From Epiperipatus broadwayi (Eukaryota > Onychophora > Udeonychophora > Euonychophora > Peripatidae), in assembly GCA_028023455.1 (NCBI GenBank), contig JAQFVV010000042.1, forward strand, positions 6,965,922 through 7,029,921: 64,000 nucleotides of DNA, written 5' to 3'. The position numbers and the translations under genes are program-made. Under the pieces are notes generated by a model. It was given only the letters and a program-made list of their open reading frames with translations. It did not search any database and was not told the origin of the DNA. Shown in pieces: positions 50,601-61,507 of this stretch; within the stretch, counting starts at the first letter, position 1, and the number at the start of each line of letters is the position of its first letter.

Positions 50601-51212
50601 ACAGCCACCAATGTAATAGGATTTGGCTTATCGAGATTTATAGACATAACGTAGTGATTAATTATGTATCAATTGTAAACAATTCCTAAGATGGGCACAT
50701 GTTAAACTCATCTATGAAATTTAATGATTACTTATGTAAAGTGATTTTGAATTACCAAATGTTTGTACATTCTACGCTGAATGCTATTGTAAATAAGTGA
50801 TATATATATAGATATGAGTTGTAAATAAATATAGAATTAATTTAATGTATTTCGTTCTCTGTTTCGTTATTGATCTAATTCAATCCAATTCTAATTATTA
50901 TTTATAGCCTATATATGGGAAAGCTATGCATTAAGTTAAATTAAAATTAGTGATATCTTAGTCAATTAAGAACCTCTCTTTTAATTATCAGAGTCTCATT
51001 GCTTCTCCGTGACCTATGTCGGCCATGTGGAAAGAGGTATACTATGTGTAATTTCAAGGTGGTCATTCGTAGGGTCTTGAGTTTTGGAATCCTGGCTTAC
51101 GAGGTGAAGTGTGGTCGGACTCGGGATGTCACAGTCCTAGTCTGGTCAGCTTCGGTCTCTTTTGCTTGGATTCTGAATTCTGTTACGCGAATGTACAAAC
51201 TTGACTGTTACA
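50600..51212 (+). repeat. LTR-like repeat copy C, opposite orientation
   Basis: This is the inverse of copies A and B. Blocks matched across strands include ggatttggcttat then atagacataa (50630), gttgtaaataaatatag (50820), attcgtagggtcttgag (51065) and gtacaaacttgactgttaca (ending 51212). Compared with A and B it keeps more CpG, and an open frame (50999-51220) has no protein match. It may be a solo LTR of a related, longer element. Confidence 0.55.
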
Positions 51213-51363
51213 ATATGTAGTCTCTTGTTACACATAAAAGCATTTTCCATTTATTTAATTACTAGAAATATATGTGCACATTTACAGTAGTGCCACTCAG
51301 AGTAATCAATGGATGCCAGAAGGCTTGTGCATAAAATCACCATCTAGTGCCTACTAATTCAAT

Positions 51364-51408
51364 ATACTAGACTAGTTTCTGGCTTGTGGCCTTCATCAAT
51401 GAGGAGAC
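51364..51408 (-). ncRNA. Hammerhead motif, family 1, 51-kb left (core mutated)
   Basis: On the minus strand the core reads ttgatga (51394-51400), so C3 is lost. Stem II with loop cacaa, gaaac and gtc are present. The partner stem I strand has diverged. It is probably inactive. Confidence 0.6.
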
Positions 51409-51751
51409 TTGGATCTGAGAGCACTGCACCTAGATATTAGGATTTAATGCAGCCCTCCAGCAGCCACCTTTTATCTCTGCTTAACTACAAAACTATGAGA
51501 ATAAAATTGAGAACACTAATATTTTCAATCTAAGCTCAATAGTTTATATAGTCATATGGGTCTAAACTTAGTTCATTACCCATACATTTTGATGCCTTTG
51601 GTTCTTTAATAACCATAGCCACCATTATCCTATTGGGCAGGATTGGTGTTAAACCACTGAACATCACATGATCACTATTTCTTATGCTTGCACATAACTG
51701 TTATTAAAACAGGCAAAACTCTCTATATGGTAGCGTCACTCAGATCCAAGG

Positions 51752-51794
51752 CTCTTCACTGATGAAGGTCACAAGCTAGAAACTAGTCTGGGGA
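51752..51794 (+). ncRNA. Hammerhead motif, family 1, 51-kb right
   Basis: Core ctgatga (51759-51765), gaaac (51779-51783) and gtc (51786-51788) are intact. Stem I pairs ctcttca with tgggga, using wobble pairs. Stem II, ggt-cacaa-gct, is weakened by wobbles, so activity may be low. Confidence 0.7.
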
Positions 51795-51965
51795 TATTAG
51801 ATGAGTAGGCAATAGATGGGGATTTTATGCACAAGCCTTCTGGCATCCATTAATTACTCTGGCTGGCACTGAATGCAGCTACTGTATGGAGAGTTTTGCC
51901 TGTTTTAATAAGTTATGTGCAGCATAAGAAATGTGACACATGATGTTTAGTGGTTTAACAAAGAA

Positions 51966-54656
51966 ATGATAGATTGTATGTTGAAAGTCTGCCAAGCTTA
52001 AATATTTACAATAAAACAACATTAAAGGTAAATGTGTCCATGCATAAGTACAAATCACTCAATAACACTTTTTTTTTTTTTTACAAAAATTTTATTCAAA
52101 AAGAATAAAGTACATACAACAAATAATATATATGTTAAATGAGTAGATGGAAAACAGACTTATTGACTCCAAAGATCCTTTAGTCAAAGGTCATTATGAC
52201 CAAATAAAAAATATCTGATATAGTAATTTTCATTGCTTTCCACCTAATATTTAACAAAATCTATGTACTGTATATAAAACATGAAAATAAATAAAGTTAT
52301 GAACTTTTTTAAATATACATAATAAGTTTATATTATTTTTTAATTTCATTATTTTTAATTATGTAAACAAGTTAAAATATACAATAAAACAAAAAATAAA
52401 TAAATTTAGGTCAATAAATAAATTTAAAGTAAAATTTACAAATGCTGATTATTATAATAATGTTTATAACAACCATTAAAAAATAAAATAAATATACTAT
52501 TTAAAACAGTTCTTTAAATATATATTTTTGAAATTGCATTTTTATCAAAGAATAAATCACATTAAAAAAAGAGCTACAATTTATATAAAATCAAATCTAA
52601 TCCTTAGATTACAAATCTCAGTAAATTTCATTATAGAGTGAGAAGATAATTATGTGAATTAAAAAAGATGTTATATCTGAATAATATATACAAAAATAAT
52701 GAAAACTTCCTAAATAAAAATATAAAATGTATTATGACGTATTTTTTTAATTAAAAAACAACACATATATTTTTACACTTCATCTCCCTATTTTAAACAT
52801 AAAAATACAAATGTACAGTTTAAAAATCTTATTATTCATACATATACCTACATACATTTTTTAAAACTGCTTTGTAAAAAAATAAATAAAATTAAATAAG
52901 ACATAGCAAATTTGTTCTGCCCTTCCCCTCCCTAAATTTTATTATTTTAAATACTTTTTATATATGGGCTTCTAATTAACTAATACCTACAAAATCAAAT
53001 CTCAGATCAGACAAACGAATGATCAGTTAATCTAAAAAAATAAAATACTATTTAAAGGTTGTAAATTAAATTATATAAATATTATTATGAACATAACATT
53101 TAATAAGTATTTTTTCACCTTTCACACTTTAAAATAAAGCAAGTAAAATCTACTTAATATAAATAACATTCAAGCCATTTCTGTTTTGTGGGTAATGGTG
53201 TTAGGACTTAGTATAACTGATAATGCTAATTCCTCTGAAATCAATCTTATTCCCCTTAGATTATCATACTTTTCAATTCAGAATTTGGCTATTATATATA
53301 ACATTTTACATCTTAAACAATGACTATTAGAAGTTCAAATGCTTTCATTCATGATATAACTCTATAATGTATTAATTACTCGATTATAAATAGAATTATT
53401 ACATACATTTATAAAACATTTAATTAGATAAATGAAATCTGTAATCTTCGTTGATTTATATTCTATTTTATATCACCCCCCCCCCCCCCATAAAAATTAC
53501 ATCAAAGATCAAATGTATTATTTATCTTTCATTGATCATACCACAGTTACAAACTTTTCTCACTTCTGAATGACATTCATTTATTTTTTACATTGCACAG
53601 TGTTCTTTTAAAAAAACTCTATTTTTGTTTCCTGCAAGACAAGATGACTCTGGAAATTTGATTTGCTTAAAAATTTCAGTTAAAATATGGATGACTAAAA
53701 TGGAGGCTACATCTATGAGAAAATATACTAGATTTATCTTGTGTTCTTCTATAAATCTATAATAACAATAAAGTAAATAAATGAAAACAGAATTCTTTTA
53801 CATAATCAAAATGTAAGGGCACATAAAAAAATCAAGTTTATACAATGCTCTATTTATGAAAATTGAATGACTTACATTCTTGATCACATCTCAGATGAAG
53901 ATTTCTTTGCAAAATCAGATCATAAAAATTATAAGAATGTTAAAAAAAAAATCATAAAATACTGCTTGTAATCACTATAATATGAATTTTAATGAAGTTA
54001 TTTTTAAAATTAAATGTTTAATTATTAGAGAAGTCATATAATGTTTGAGAACTGGAAATGATAGTTTGAATTATGATCCCAAAATCTTTAGTTTGCACCT
54101 GCTTTTCTGCCATTGCATTAAATCACAGAAGAACAATTTTTATATAAATATATTCAATGGAATTATGGCTGAAACAGCTAACAGATGAATTTTATAGACT
54201 TTTTCCAATTTATTTATGATTTTAATTATTTTCAGACCAGAAACTGATTTTGTAAAAGAAAACATTCATCTAATGGTTCTATATTATCATAGATGTGATT
54301 CAAATTTTCAGAATAAAATTCTTTTCAAATTTACTGTGTTAATTGTTTTCTTACCTTATTTTGACCAATAAATATGTTCTGTTTCCATTTATATTATTTT
54401 GTTACTATTACAAAAGGATTTTGATTGACAAAAGAAAGAGTCAACAAATATTAACTGGAACATTTAAATATTCACATAAAAATAGGTTTTTTATTTAAAA
54501 AAATTAAATAGTATTAATAAAATCATTTAAAAATATTATTAGTATTAATATTAAAATCTATCAAAAGCAGTTAGGTGAATTAAAATATCAAATCACCAAA
54601 ATATAACCAGCTCCCTATATATGATAAATTCAATTATGTATAGAGTTTAATTTTTT
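51966..54656. other. AT-rich stretch without recognisable genes
   Basis: I found no exon with both splice signals and a sensible frame. There is a C run at 53477-53489 and many A/T-rich simple sequences. The plus strand is A-rich in the first half. Confidence 0.5.
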
Positions 54657-55237
54657 GGTACTTTAGTATTAAAGCTGCAACGTAGGATAGGAGGCTTTTT
54701 CACACCCACAGTAAATGTGTAATGTCACAATACCATCAAATTGAAAAAAAATAATCCCTGCGATTATACATGAAAATGTGTTTTTTTATCAATGCAATCT
54801 TTTTTTTTTGTAATACTTCAATATTTTCAGTTATTGTCTAGATTTCTTTCAGACAAGAGCCAGGATAAATAAAAATATAATAAAAGTCTAATAATTAATA
54901 AGTATTTTATTTTGTAATTTTGGTTTAATTTTTCTCTTAAAAAAAAACGTTTATTACCACTTCTCTGAAAATCCCAGCATACTTTGCAATCACATTTTCG
55001 GAGGGAAAAATTTTATGTAATCTCCATTTTCTGTGCTTTGGTTTTAACACAAATTCCTGTTATATATTACATGGTAAGTGTCATAGGAATATAGTTAATG
55101 TATTTTTATCCAAATTACTTAAAAATCAAAATCATTTACTGTTTATTTAGTGTATATTTAAACTAATATTTCTTGATTAATGGTATCATTATTGTAATAT
55201 CACAAATCATATTTTATTTTAAATGTCATTCTTAAAA

Positions 55238-55384
55238 GTTGTTAATGTTGAAAGTCACTTTTTTTTTGAAACTTGTTAATGTTGAAAGACATACATATTT
55301 GTGAAAGTTGACTTATTAATGTTGAAAGTTGTACATATTTGTGAAAGTCACATTTTTTTTTGGAAAACTTGTTAATGTTAAATA
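55238..55384. repeat. Short tandem repeat block around gttaatgttgaaag
   Basis: Four to five units share acttgttaatgttgaaag (or a close variant), followed by cacatttttttt or tacatatttgtgaaag. The hAT derivative has inserted at the right edge of this block. Confidence 0.7.
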
Positions 55385-55392
55385 CCGTAGAT

Positions 55393-55829
55393 CAGGGGTG
55401 GGCAAATAGTGGCCCGTGGCCCACCAAAACAATCAGAAAAATCTGCTTTGAATTGGATTTCTTTCTCGTGCGCGACCAAAGATTCGTCTTGTATTTTCCA
55501 TTAGGCCACATCAATACCCATGTGCAGTGCTTTTGCAGTTGATCTGGTTAATTTCAATTTTATCTTTGCATTAGCAAATATATACATTTCCAACTTTAGT
55601 GAAACCATGAACCCTCCGAAAAATGTAAAATCGGTGATGAAGGTCGTGTGTTTAATGAAGAATGTTCAAAAAAATATTTTTTTGGTAATACAGGAAATAA
55701 AGCAGTGTGTTTATTGTGCCATGAAAAAAGGTGCGGCCCTCCGCTAACCTTCACTTCCCCAAAGTGGCCCCCAATGCAGCCCTCCACCAACCTCTGCAGT
55801 TCCTAAACCAAAATAATTGCCCACCCCTG
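55393..55829 (+). mobile_element. 437-bp internally deleted hAT with perfect 8-bp duplication
   Basis: It starts caggggtgggcaaatag and ends attgcccacccctg. ccgtagat lies at 55385-55392 and again at 55830-55837. After the left end, one frame (about 55630-55738) reads KIGDEGRVFNEECSKKYFFG then NTGNKAVCLLCHEK, a truncated BED zinc finger of the same transposase class as the 25.6-28.2 kb hAT. The rest of the transposase is deleted. This shape (ends plus a scrap of the first domain) is typical of elements moved in trans. Confidence 0.9.
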
Positions 55830-55855
55830 CCGTAGATATTTGAATGCATTTATTA

Positions 55856-56160
55856 TTGAAAATGATCTAGACAATTTCACCCACATCATTCATTCAGACA
55901 TCGTATATAGTAATTTAAAGTGACGGTTCCATCCTTACGCTTTACTTGCCAGTACTTCAGATTTGCTCATATATAAGCATTTGAGTCGTAGGAATAAATA
56001 CTATATTCCTGCATAAATACTATATCTTGTATTGGTGAGAAAGTATTCATTTATTATTAATACTCGCAAAGCGTATGCACAATTAGCTTAAAAGGCTGAT
56101 ATTTGAATGTATACAATTGTAAACATACGCTATATAAAATAAATGCTTATTTTCTTTTAG
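55856..56160 (+). repeat. Diverged copy of the 47.1-kb palindrome arm
   Basis: Collinear blocks include tagtaatttaaagtgac, cttcagatttgctcatat, agtattcatttat, aagcgtatgcacaattagctta and acgctatataaaataaatg. The matching strand of the palindrome has the same order. It shows that the 47.1-kb sequence belongs to a dispersed family. Confidence 0.7.
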
Positions 56161-56163
56161 TCT

Positions 56164-56391
56164 TGTAACATGGAGCATGTATTAGACCCACTGTGCCTGT
56201 TCGCATTCGTATCAACCTCCTGATAACTTTGTAATTCTTGCCAAAATACCATGAACACATTCATTTTTTTTGCCGAAAAAATTCATGTTCAAGATCCATG
56301 TACACATTATTTTGACAAGATTACAAAGTTATCAGCGGATTGATACAAATGTGAACAGGCACAGTAGGTCTAATACATGCTCCGTGTTGCA
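56164..56391. repeat. 228-bp hairpin inside the TIR-bounded unit
   Basis: Arms of about 100 bp starting tgtaacatggagcatgtatt continue through actgtgcctgttc and gataactttgtaat, and face each other around a short spacer. Its right end overlaps the right 25-bp inverted repeat by about six bases. Confidence 0.75.
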
Positions 56392-56410
56392 GCTTTAATA
56401 CTAAAGTACC

Positions 56411-59400
56411 AGTTTTTTTTTTAAAAATAAAATAGTATATAAAAAGAATGATTTCTATACTATTGTCTACTGTAAACATTTTAAAATATGCCCACATCTG
56501 TAAAGAATTTATAAACTTCATTAGCTTACATAAGCTCATGCACACACACAACATTACCTTATGTAGAGTATTTATTTTACTTAAATTGTTTAGATTGTTG
56601 ATATTGGATAAGAAAAATAATATTATATATAATTAAAATAGCTTTTATAAATAATCTCAGGCCAGTGAAATGCTGGTTTATTTTTCCTTCCTCATTTTAT
56701 TCTCCAATTAAAAATAGTTAGAGATCTATTTTATAATCGAATGGTTAAGAACAATCCTAAGCTTTTTTGGAATAAAAAAAAATTTCCAAGTTTCTCCTTG
56801 ATTTACACCTCAAATCATGGACATAACTGACAGATGCATTAACCATTACAAATATACATGAGTTAAAATATCTAATAAATTGAACACCTTTGACCAAATG
56901 TTAATATTGTAATAAGTGTCTCATTCTGGTGAAAGCAAACTTGCTGTCCCTTGCTATTATTTATTTTAGTATATATTAATGAATAAATTCAACATATCAT
57001 AATACTAAAAATCTATGAAATGCATTCCATCAAACAAATTTTAAAAAAAGAATTAAATCGTCTTTGCCTCAAAATTCTTATGTCCTGCTTAAAATTCTAA
57101 AAGATTTTAAGCTTAAATTTTTTAAAAATACCTGCAGTCTAAATTATGTTATGTAACATTGTATACAAGTGACAAAAAAAAAATAAACAAACACATACAA
57201 ACACAATGTGCATGTGACTATCTTTTAAAACCAAAATGAATTATAGTAATAAAGTATTTAATCATACAAACTTGATCATGATTGCTGAATTATGACATAA
57301 TTTGATCAGCACTTAACACTTTTGCTTTCACATTACGTTTTTCAATAATTTATAATGTAAAATTATATATGTTTAAATACTTGTGGAAATATGGATAGAA
57401 AGTAAAATAGCTTTTCCAAAGAGCCCATTACAGAATAAAAACATCTCCAGCAATTCTTCCTAGAAGAATTGTGAAGAAAAAGATATCACTCATAAGCTTT
57501 GACCATTAACAGATACTGAAGGTTTGAGAATAGCTAAATGCTTATTTACTAATCAATATTGAAGGCTTAGTTCCTTGGCTATGAACTGTTTATCTGGAAA
57601 AGAATAATAATTTTGACTGGAATAAAAAAATTAATTCAACGTTTTACTTAATTCAACTAAGTCATAGGTATGATATATGGCTGAACTATCATTACAACAT
57701 TAGATCTTTCTGTAAATATTTGTATTAGTAGAATTAATGTATCTGTAAATTACATTTCTAAAGAGTATATTACTGACATCAAATTTCTTTGTTATGCATT
57801 AAAAAATGAAGCTATCTGGGACATTATAATAAATCTTAAAAATGAAATATTAAAAGAGCTTTTGTTAAAGAATAGAAAAAAGTAATGCAATCTACCACTG
57901 ATAATGATCAAGATTTTAATAAAAAATTTGACCATGAATTCTTAACCATGTTTCTTTCTTAACATATTTTACATATATACTCCATATTTTTACCTACATA
58001 ATGTTCTTAAGTTTTTTGCAGAAATGCAAGTATAAATGATAAGATCATTACAAACTTCAACTAAATGGGAGAATTTAATTATAGTAACAGTAGTTTATTA
58101 TTGTTTGATACTTAATAAAAGTAATCACGATCTGTGAATCCATAATGGTATCCACACTTCTATCATCAATGGTAAAAGTCACATCATAACCTTTCTAATT
58201 AATTTGATGTGAACATGAAGAAAAGTTAGTTAATATGTTACAAAAGCAATTCTATTCATTCTAATCTGGAGCCATACACTGTAAGCACGAGTAATGAATG
58301 GACATCAGAGGATATAGTGATATAAAATACCAAGATCTTCAGACCAGTTTTTGGCTTTTGCCACTGCCAGTAAAGATTAGAATTTAAAATTTAATTGAAT
58401 ATACTTAAGCATTTAGCAGCCGTATTTACATCTTAAAGCCACAGTTTTATCATAATTAGATTATAAATAATTGTAAAAGTATACTAATCTATCACCCATT
58501 TATTTTTTATTATAATCTCAACAGACAAATATACTGGTCCCATCATCTTACAAATTCTTTTGAAACTAGTAGCATAAAAGAATTTTTTTCTGTTATTTTA
58601 GAACTTAGTATTTGTTAGAATTTCTATATCCTTATGAATAATTTGACATCCCAGACATTTCTCAACTTTATCAAATAACATTTCTTTATGAATATTCTAT
58701 GAAGAAAAATTTTATCCACTGAACATGCAACATTTATTAAAATGTGAACAAAATGAACTGTACTAACTTCTATCAATAGATTATTTATACAATATCCTTT
58801 CTTGTTGCCATTAAATATTAGTGAATATAAAATTTGAATATTGCAAAAAAGAAAAAAAAAGATTTATTAAATATTCTAACAGAAGAAATAATAAGATTTT
58901 ATTACATTGCATATAATTTTTCTAATATCTTTTGTAACCAATGATTTTCAGATTATAAATTTTCTTAGTCATCATATGCACATAAAAATTTAGTCATGCA
59001 CGTTTTACACCCAAAAACTGTACATTATACACATAGTTTCCTATCATATATGATTAAATGGGATGAAAAAATCTAAGAAAGACTTGATCTCTATGTAAAT
59101 AATAAGTTTTGATTGAAATAATAGCAACTCCAAAACAAATCCTTATTCCTTATATATGCATACATTTATTACAAGTCAGAATATTTAATTAACTTAAGCA
59201 CAATTTTAAGAAATTTTATAAGTAATTCAATAATTTTTAATCATGCAAAAGTGAAGGTCTTTTATTTTCAAAGTGAATATTCAATTGATCAACCCCATTT
59301 TTTCTCTGCTTTTAATAGTAGGAAAATATCAGCTTATGAGTCCACCACTTTCAGGTTATTCAAACAATGATGAATCCTATATGCACATATTCAGTATATA

Positions 59401-60450
59401 TTTAATTCTTCACCAATTAATAAAATAATATTTAGGAATAAATTGATCATGCATCATATTTCAAATTTCTAGAAAGTAATTTATTTCATTACAAATACTT
59501 ATTCTCTTTTCTACTGAGATAAATGTCTAATAATGTTATTACTCTCACCATCAATAATAAATATATTGTTTTCCCTTTTCCTCATTTCAATATTATTAAA
59601 AATATCATAAAGTAGATATGAAAATATATTTCACAGTTATTTTTATATATTTAAATAATTTTCTCTTTAGAGACCAGAACTATATTTTTATTACAGTATA
59701 AATTAAATATTCTACATGCATAAATGAGCAAATGTACACCTAAACATAGATACACATATAAGTATATAAAAAGATGCATGCTAAAGGTTGTATATGATAT
59801 GCATTTACATATATGAATCTGTTGAATGTTCATGGGTATATTTACTTGTTATATGAATGTACATATGAGCACTGACATAACAGACAGACAGATACTTCTT
59901 TCCCTAAAATTCAAGGCTTATTATATATGAAAGTAAGACAGCAACGATAATACAAAAAAAAAAAAGAAGAAGATAAAACTCATTATTACCAATTTGACTA
60001 GATGATTTTTAATATATTAATTACATTGTGGATAAATTTTGCTCACTTATCTAATTATCTAACAAAAGAGAGGAATATTTGTGAATGAAAAATGTTAAAG
60101 GTTTTTATAGATTTTTCTGTGTTTCCATGTGTATGGACACATAAAGATCATTCATGGAGGTAAATAAATCAGTAGGTGGATGGTCCTAAACTAGATTATG
60201 ATTGGTATTTTGGCCATGCATGGAATCTAAGATTGTTTGCCATCATTTCAATAATATACAAAGTTATTTCTTCAGAACAGGATGGAGTCCAAAAATAACT
60301 AAGTGACAAATCAAATTAATAAAAAAAGTTATTTTCATTTCTTTTTCAAATTACAGACACCATATAAATGGCCCAAATTGAACATATATGAGTATGAATG
60401 AACACCTTTCCAGCTAAGATATGCATTAACAATTTGAATTTTTCCTTTTA
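56411..60450. other. AT-rich stretch, one decayed family 1 relative
   Basis: No exon is convincing. At 58268-58375 the order gccatacactgtaag, agtaatgaatggacatcag, agaccagtttttggctttt, gccactgccagt follows family 1 loosely and may be a very old copy. The perfect short palindrome caattcttcctagaagaattg lies at about 57451-57471. Confidence 0.4.
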
Positions 60451-60455
60451 CATAG

Positions 60456-60671
60456 AGAAAATGCAGTATAAAAGAATATAATTCTTTCAATAAAAAAAAG
60501 TCACAACAAGCTTTGACTTCAGAATGGGATGTTGAGATACCAGAAAATGATTGGTTCTGCATAGCACACTTATCACACAAAGCATCACCAAGACAGCACC
60601 ATTTCAAAACTAAAACTCTTAAATACATTTCATTCTACAGAGAACATATACCATTCACACAATTGCATTAG
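60456..60671 (+). CDS. Candidate terminal coding exon, unknown protein
   Basis: A clear acceptor (tttttccttttacatag, ending 60455) opens a frame of 71 codons ending in TAG at 60669-60671. It includes KEYNSFNKKKSQQALTSEWD followed by VEIPENDWFCIAHLSHKASP and TLKYISFYREHIPFTQLH. The acidic WDVEIPENDW segment and balanced composition look like genuine protein. The start is in phase 0, as required by the exon ending at 39876. A second good acceptor (ctttttcaaattacag) at 60356 opens TPYKWPKLNIYEYE and then a stop, so an alternative short end is possible. A 97-codon frame on the other strand is a shadow. I do not recognise the family. Confidence 0.5.
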   Translation, partial: RKCSIKEYNSFNKKKSQQALTSEWDVEIPENDWFCIAHLSHKASPRQHHFKTKTLKYISFYREHIPFTQLH

Positions 60672-60861
60672 ATTAAACAATATATTCATTTATACAGAAA
60701 TGCCTAAGAAATAAATAAGATAAGTACATTATATGATCACCATTTTTTATGCTTGCTTATATCTGTTATTAAAACAAGCAAAACTCTCTATATGTATTGC
60801 CACTCAGTACAAGCCAGAAGGGTTGTGCATAAAATCCTCATCTAGGGTTTATTTATCTAAT

Positions 60862-60905
60862 ATCTCCAGACTAGTTTCTGGCTAATGGCCTTCGTCAGTG
60901 AGAAG
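60862..60905 (-). ncRNA. Hammerhead motif, family 1, 60.9-kb left arm
   Basis: On the minus strand: ctgacga core (60892-60898, position 7 changed, tolerated), stem II ggc-catta-gcc, gaaac, ta, gtc. Stem I (cttctca with tggagat) has one mismatch. It is possibly active. Confidence 0.7.
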
Positions 60906-61335
60906 CCTTGGATCTGAGAGCACTGCATCTAGATCTTAGGATCTAATGCAACCCTCTAGCAGCCACCTTTTAGGTCTACTTAACTACAAAACTAAGAGTC
61001 TTAAATTGAAAACACCATAATATTTTCAACCCAAGCTCATTAGCTTATATAGTCATATAGGTCTAAACTCAGTTCAGTACCTATACATCTTGGTGTCCCT
61101 GGTTCTTTAATAACCATAGCCACCACTATCCTATTAGGCAGGCAAAGCCATCAAAATGTATAGGTACTGAACTGAGTTCAGACCTACATGACTATATAAG
61201 CTAATGGGCTTGGATTGAAAATATTATGGTGTTTTCAATTTAAGAGTCATGGTTTTGTAGTTAAGTAGAGATAAAAGGTGGCTGCTAAAGGGTTGCATTA
61301 GATCCTAAGATCTAGGTGCAGTACTCTCAGATCCA

Positions 61336-61384
61336 AGTCTCCTCACTGATGAAGGCCACAAGCCAGAAACTAGTCTGGGGATAT
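61336..61384 (+). ncRNA. Hammerhead motif, family 1, 61.3-kb right arm (intact core)
   Basis: Core ctgatga (61346-61352) is followed by stem II ggc-cacaa-gcc inside an A-A mismatch, gaaac (61366-61370), loop ta, and gtc with C61375 at the cleavage site. Stem I pairs ctcctca (61339-61345) with tggggat (61376-61382), six pairs with one wobble, then continues past one mismatch. All core bases are correct. Confidence 0.85.
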
Positions 61385-61507
61385 TGGATGAGTAGGCACT
61401 AGATGGGGATTTTATGCATAAACCTTCTGGCATCCATTGATTACTCTGGTTTGCACTGAGTGACAATATGTATAGAGAGGGTTTTACCTGTTTTAATAAG
61501 TACATTA

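Larger units (their letters stand above)
51276..51965. mobile_element. Foldback element, hammerhead family 1, copy 2
   Basis: A left part (51276-51640) and a right part (51650-51965) carry the family in opposite directions. The right part is itself a hairpin: a forward head (gttaaaccactgaacatcac, 51652) jumps straight into a reversed arm that ends tgtttagtggtttaac. The layout suggests repeated template switching. Each part has a hammerhead. Confidence 0.8.
54657..56410. mobile_element. 1.75-kb unit bounded by perfect 25-bp inverted repeats
   Basis: ggtactttagtattaaagct plus gcaac (54657-54681) is repeated exactly, inverted, at 56386-56410. No clear target duplication is seen; T-rich sequence flanks both ends. 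Inside are a tandem repeat, the 437-bp hAT derivative, a diverged copy of the 47.1-kb palindrome arm (55856-56160) and a terminal hairpin (56164-56391). No transposase frame is left, so it is a non-autonomous composite of unknown class. Confidence 0.7.
60732..61495. mobile_element. Foldback element, hammerhead family 1, copy 3
   Basis: Two arms (about 60775-61140 and 61145-61490) are inverted copies that almost meet. ataagtacatta lies at 60720-60731 and again at 61496-61507, a perfect 12-bp duplication, the same length as at the 4.3-kb copy. Both arms carry hammerheads. The frame at minus 61305-61505 follows the repeat and is not a gene. Confidence 0.88.

Noticed and set aside
60335-60628. 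Minus-strand 97-residue frame as a gene
   Set aside because: It overlaps the better supported plus-strand exon, which has a strong acceptor and a natural stop.
61305-61505. Conserved small protein shared by 4824-5060 and 61305-61505
   Set aside because: Both frames lie on arms of the same foldback repeat, so the similarity is DNA repeat identity; ribozyme bases fall inside the frame.
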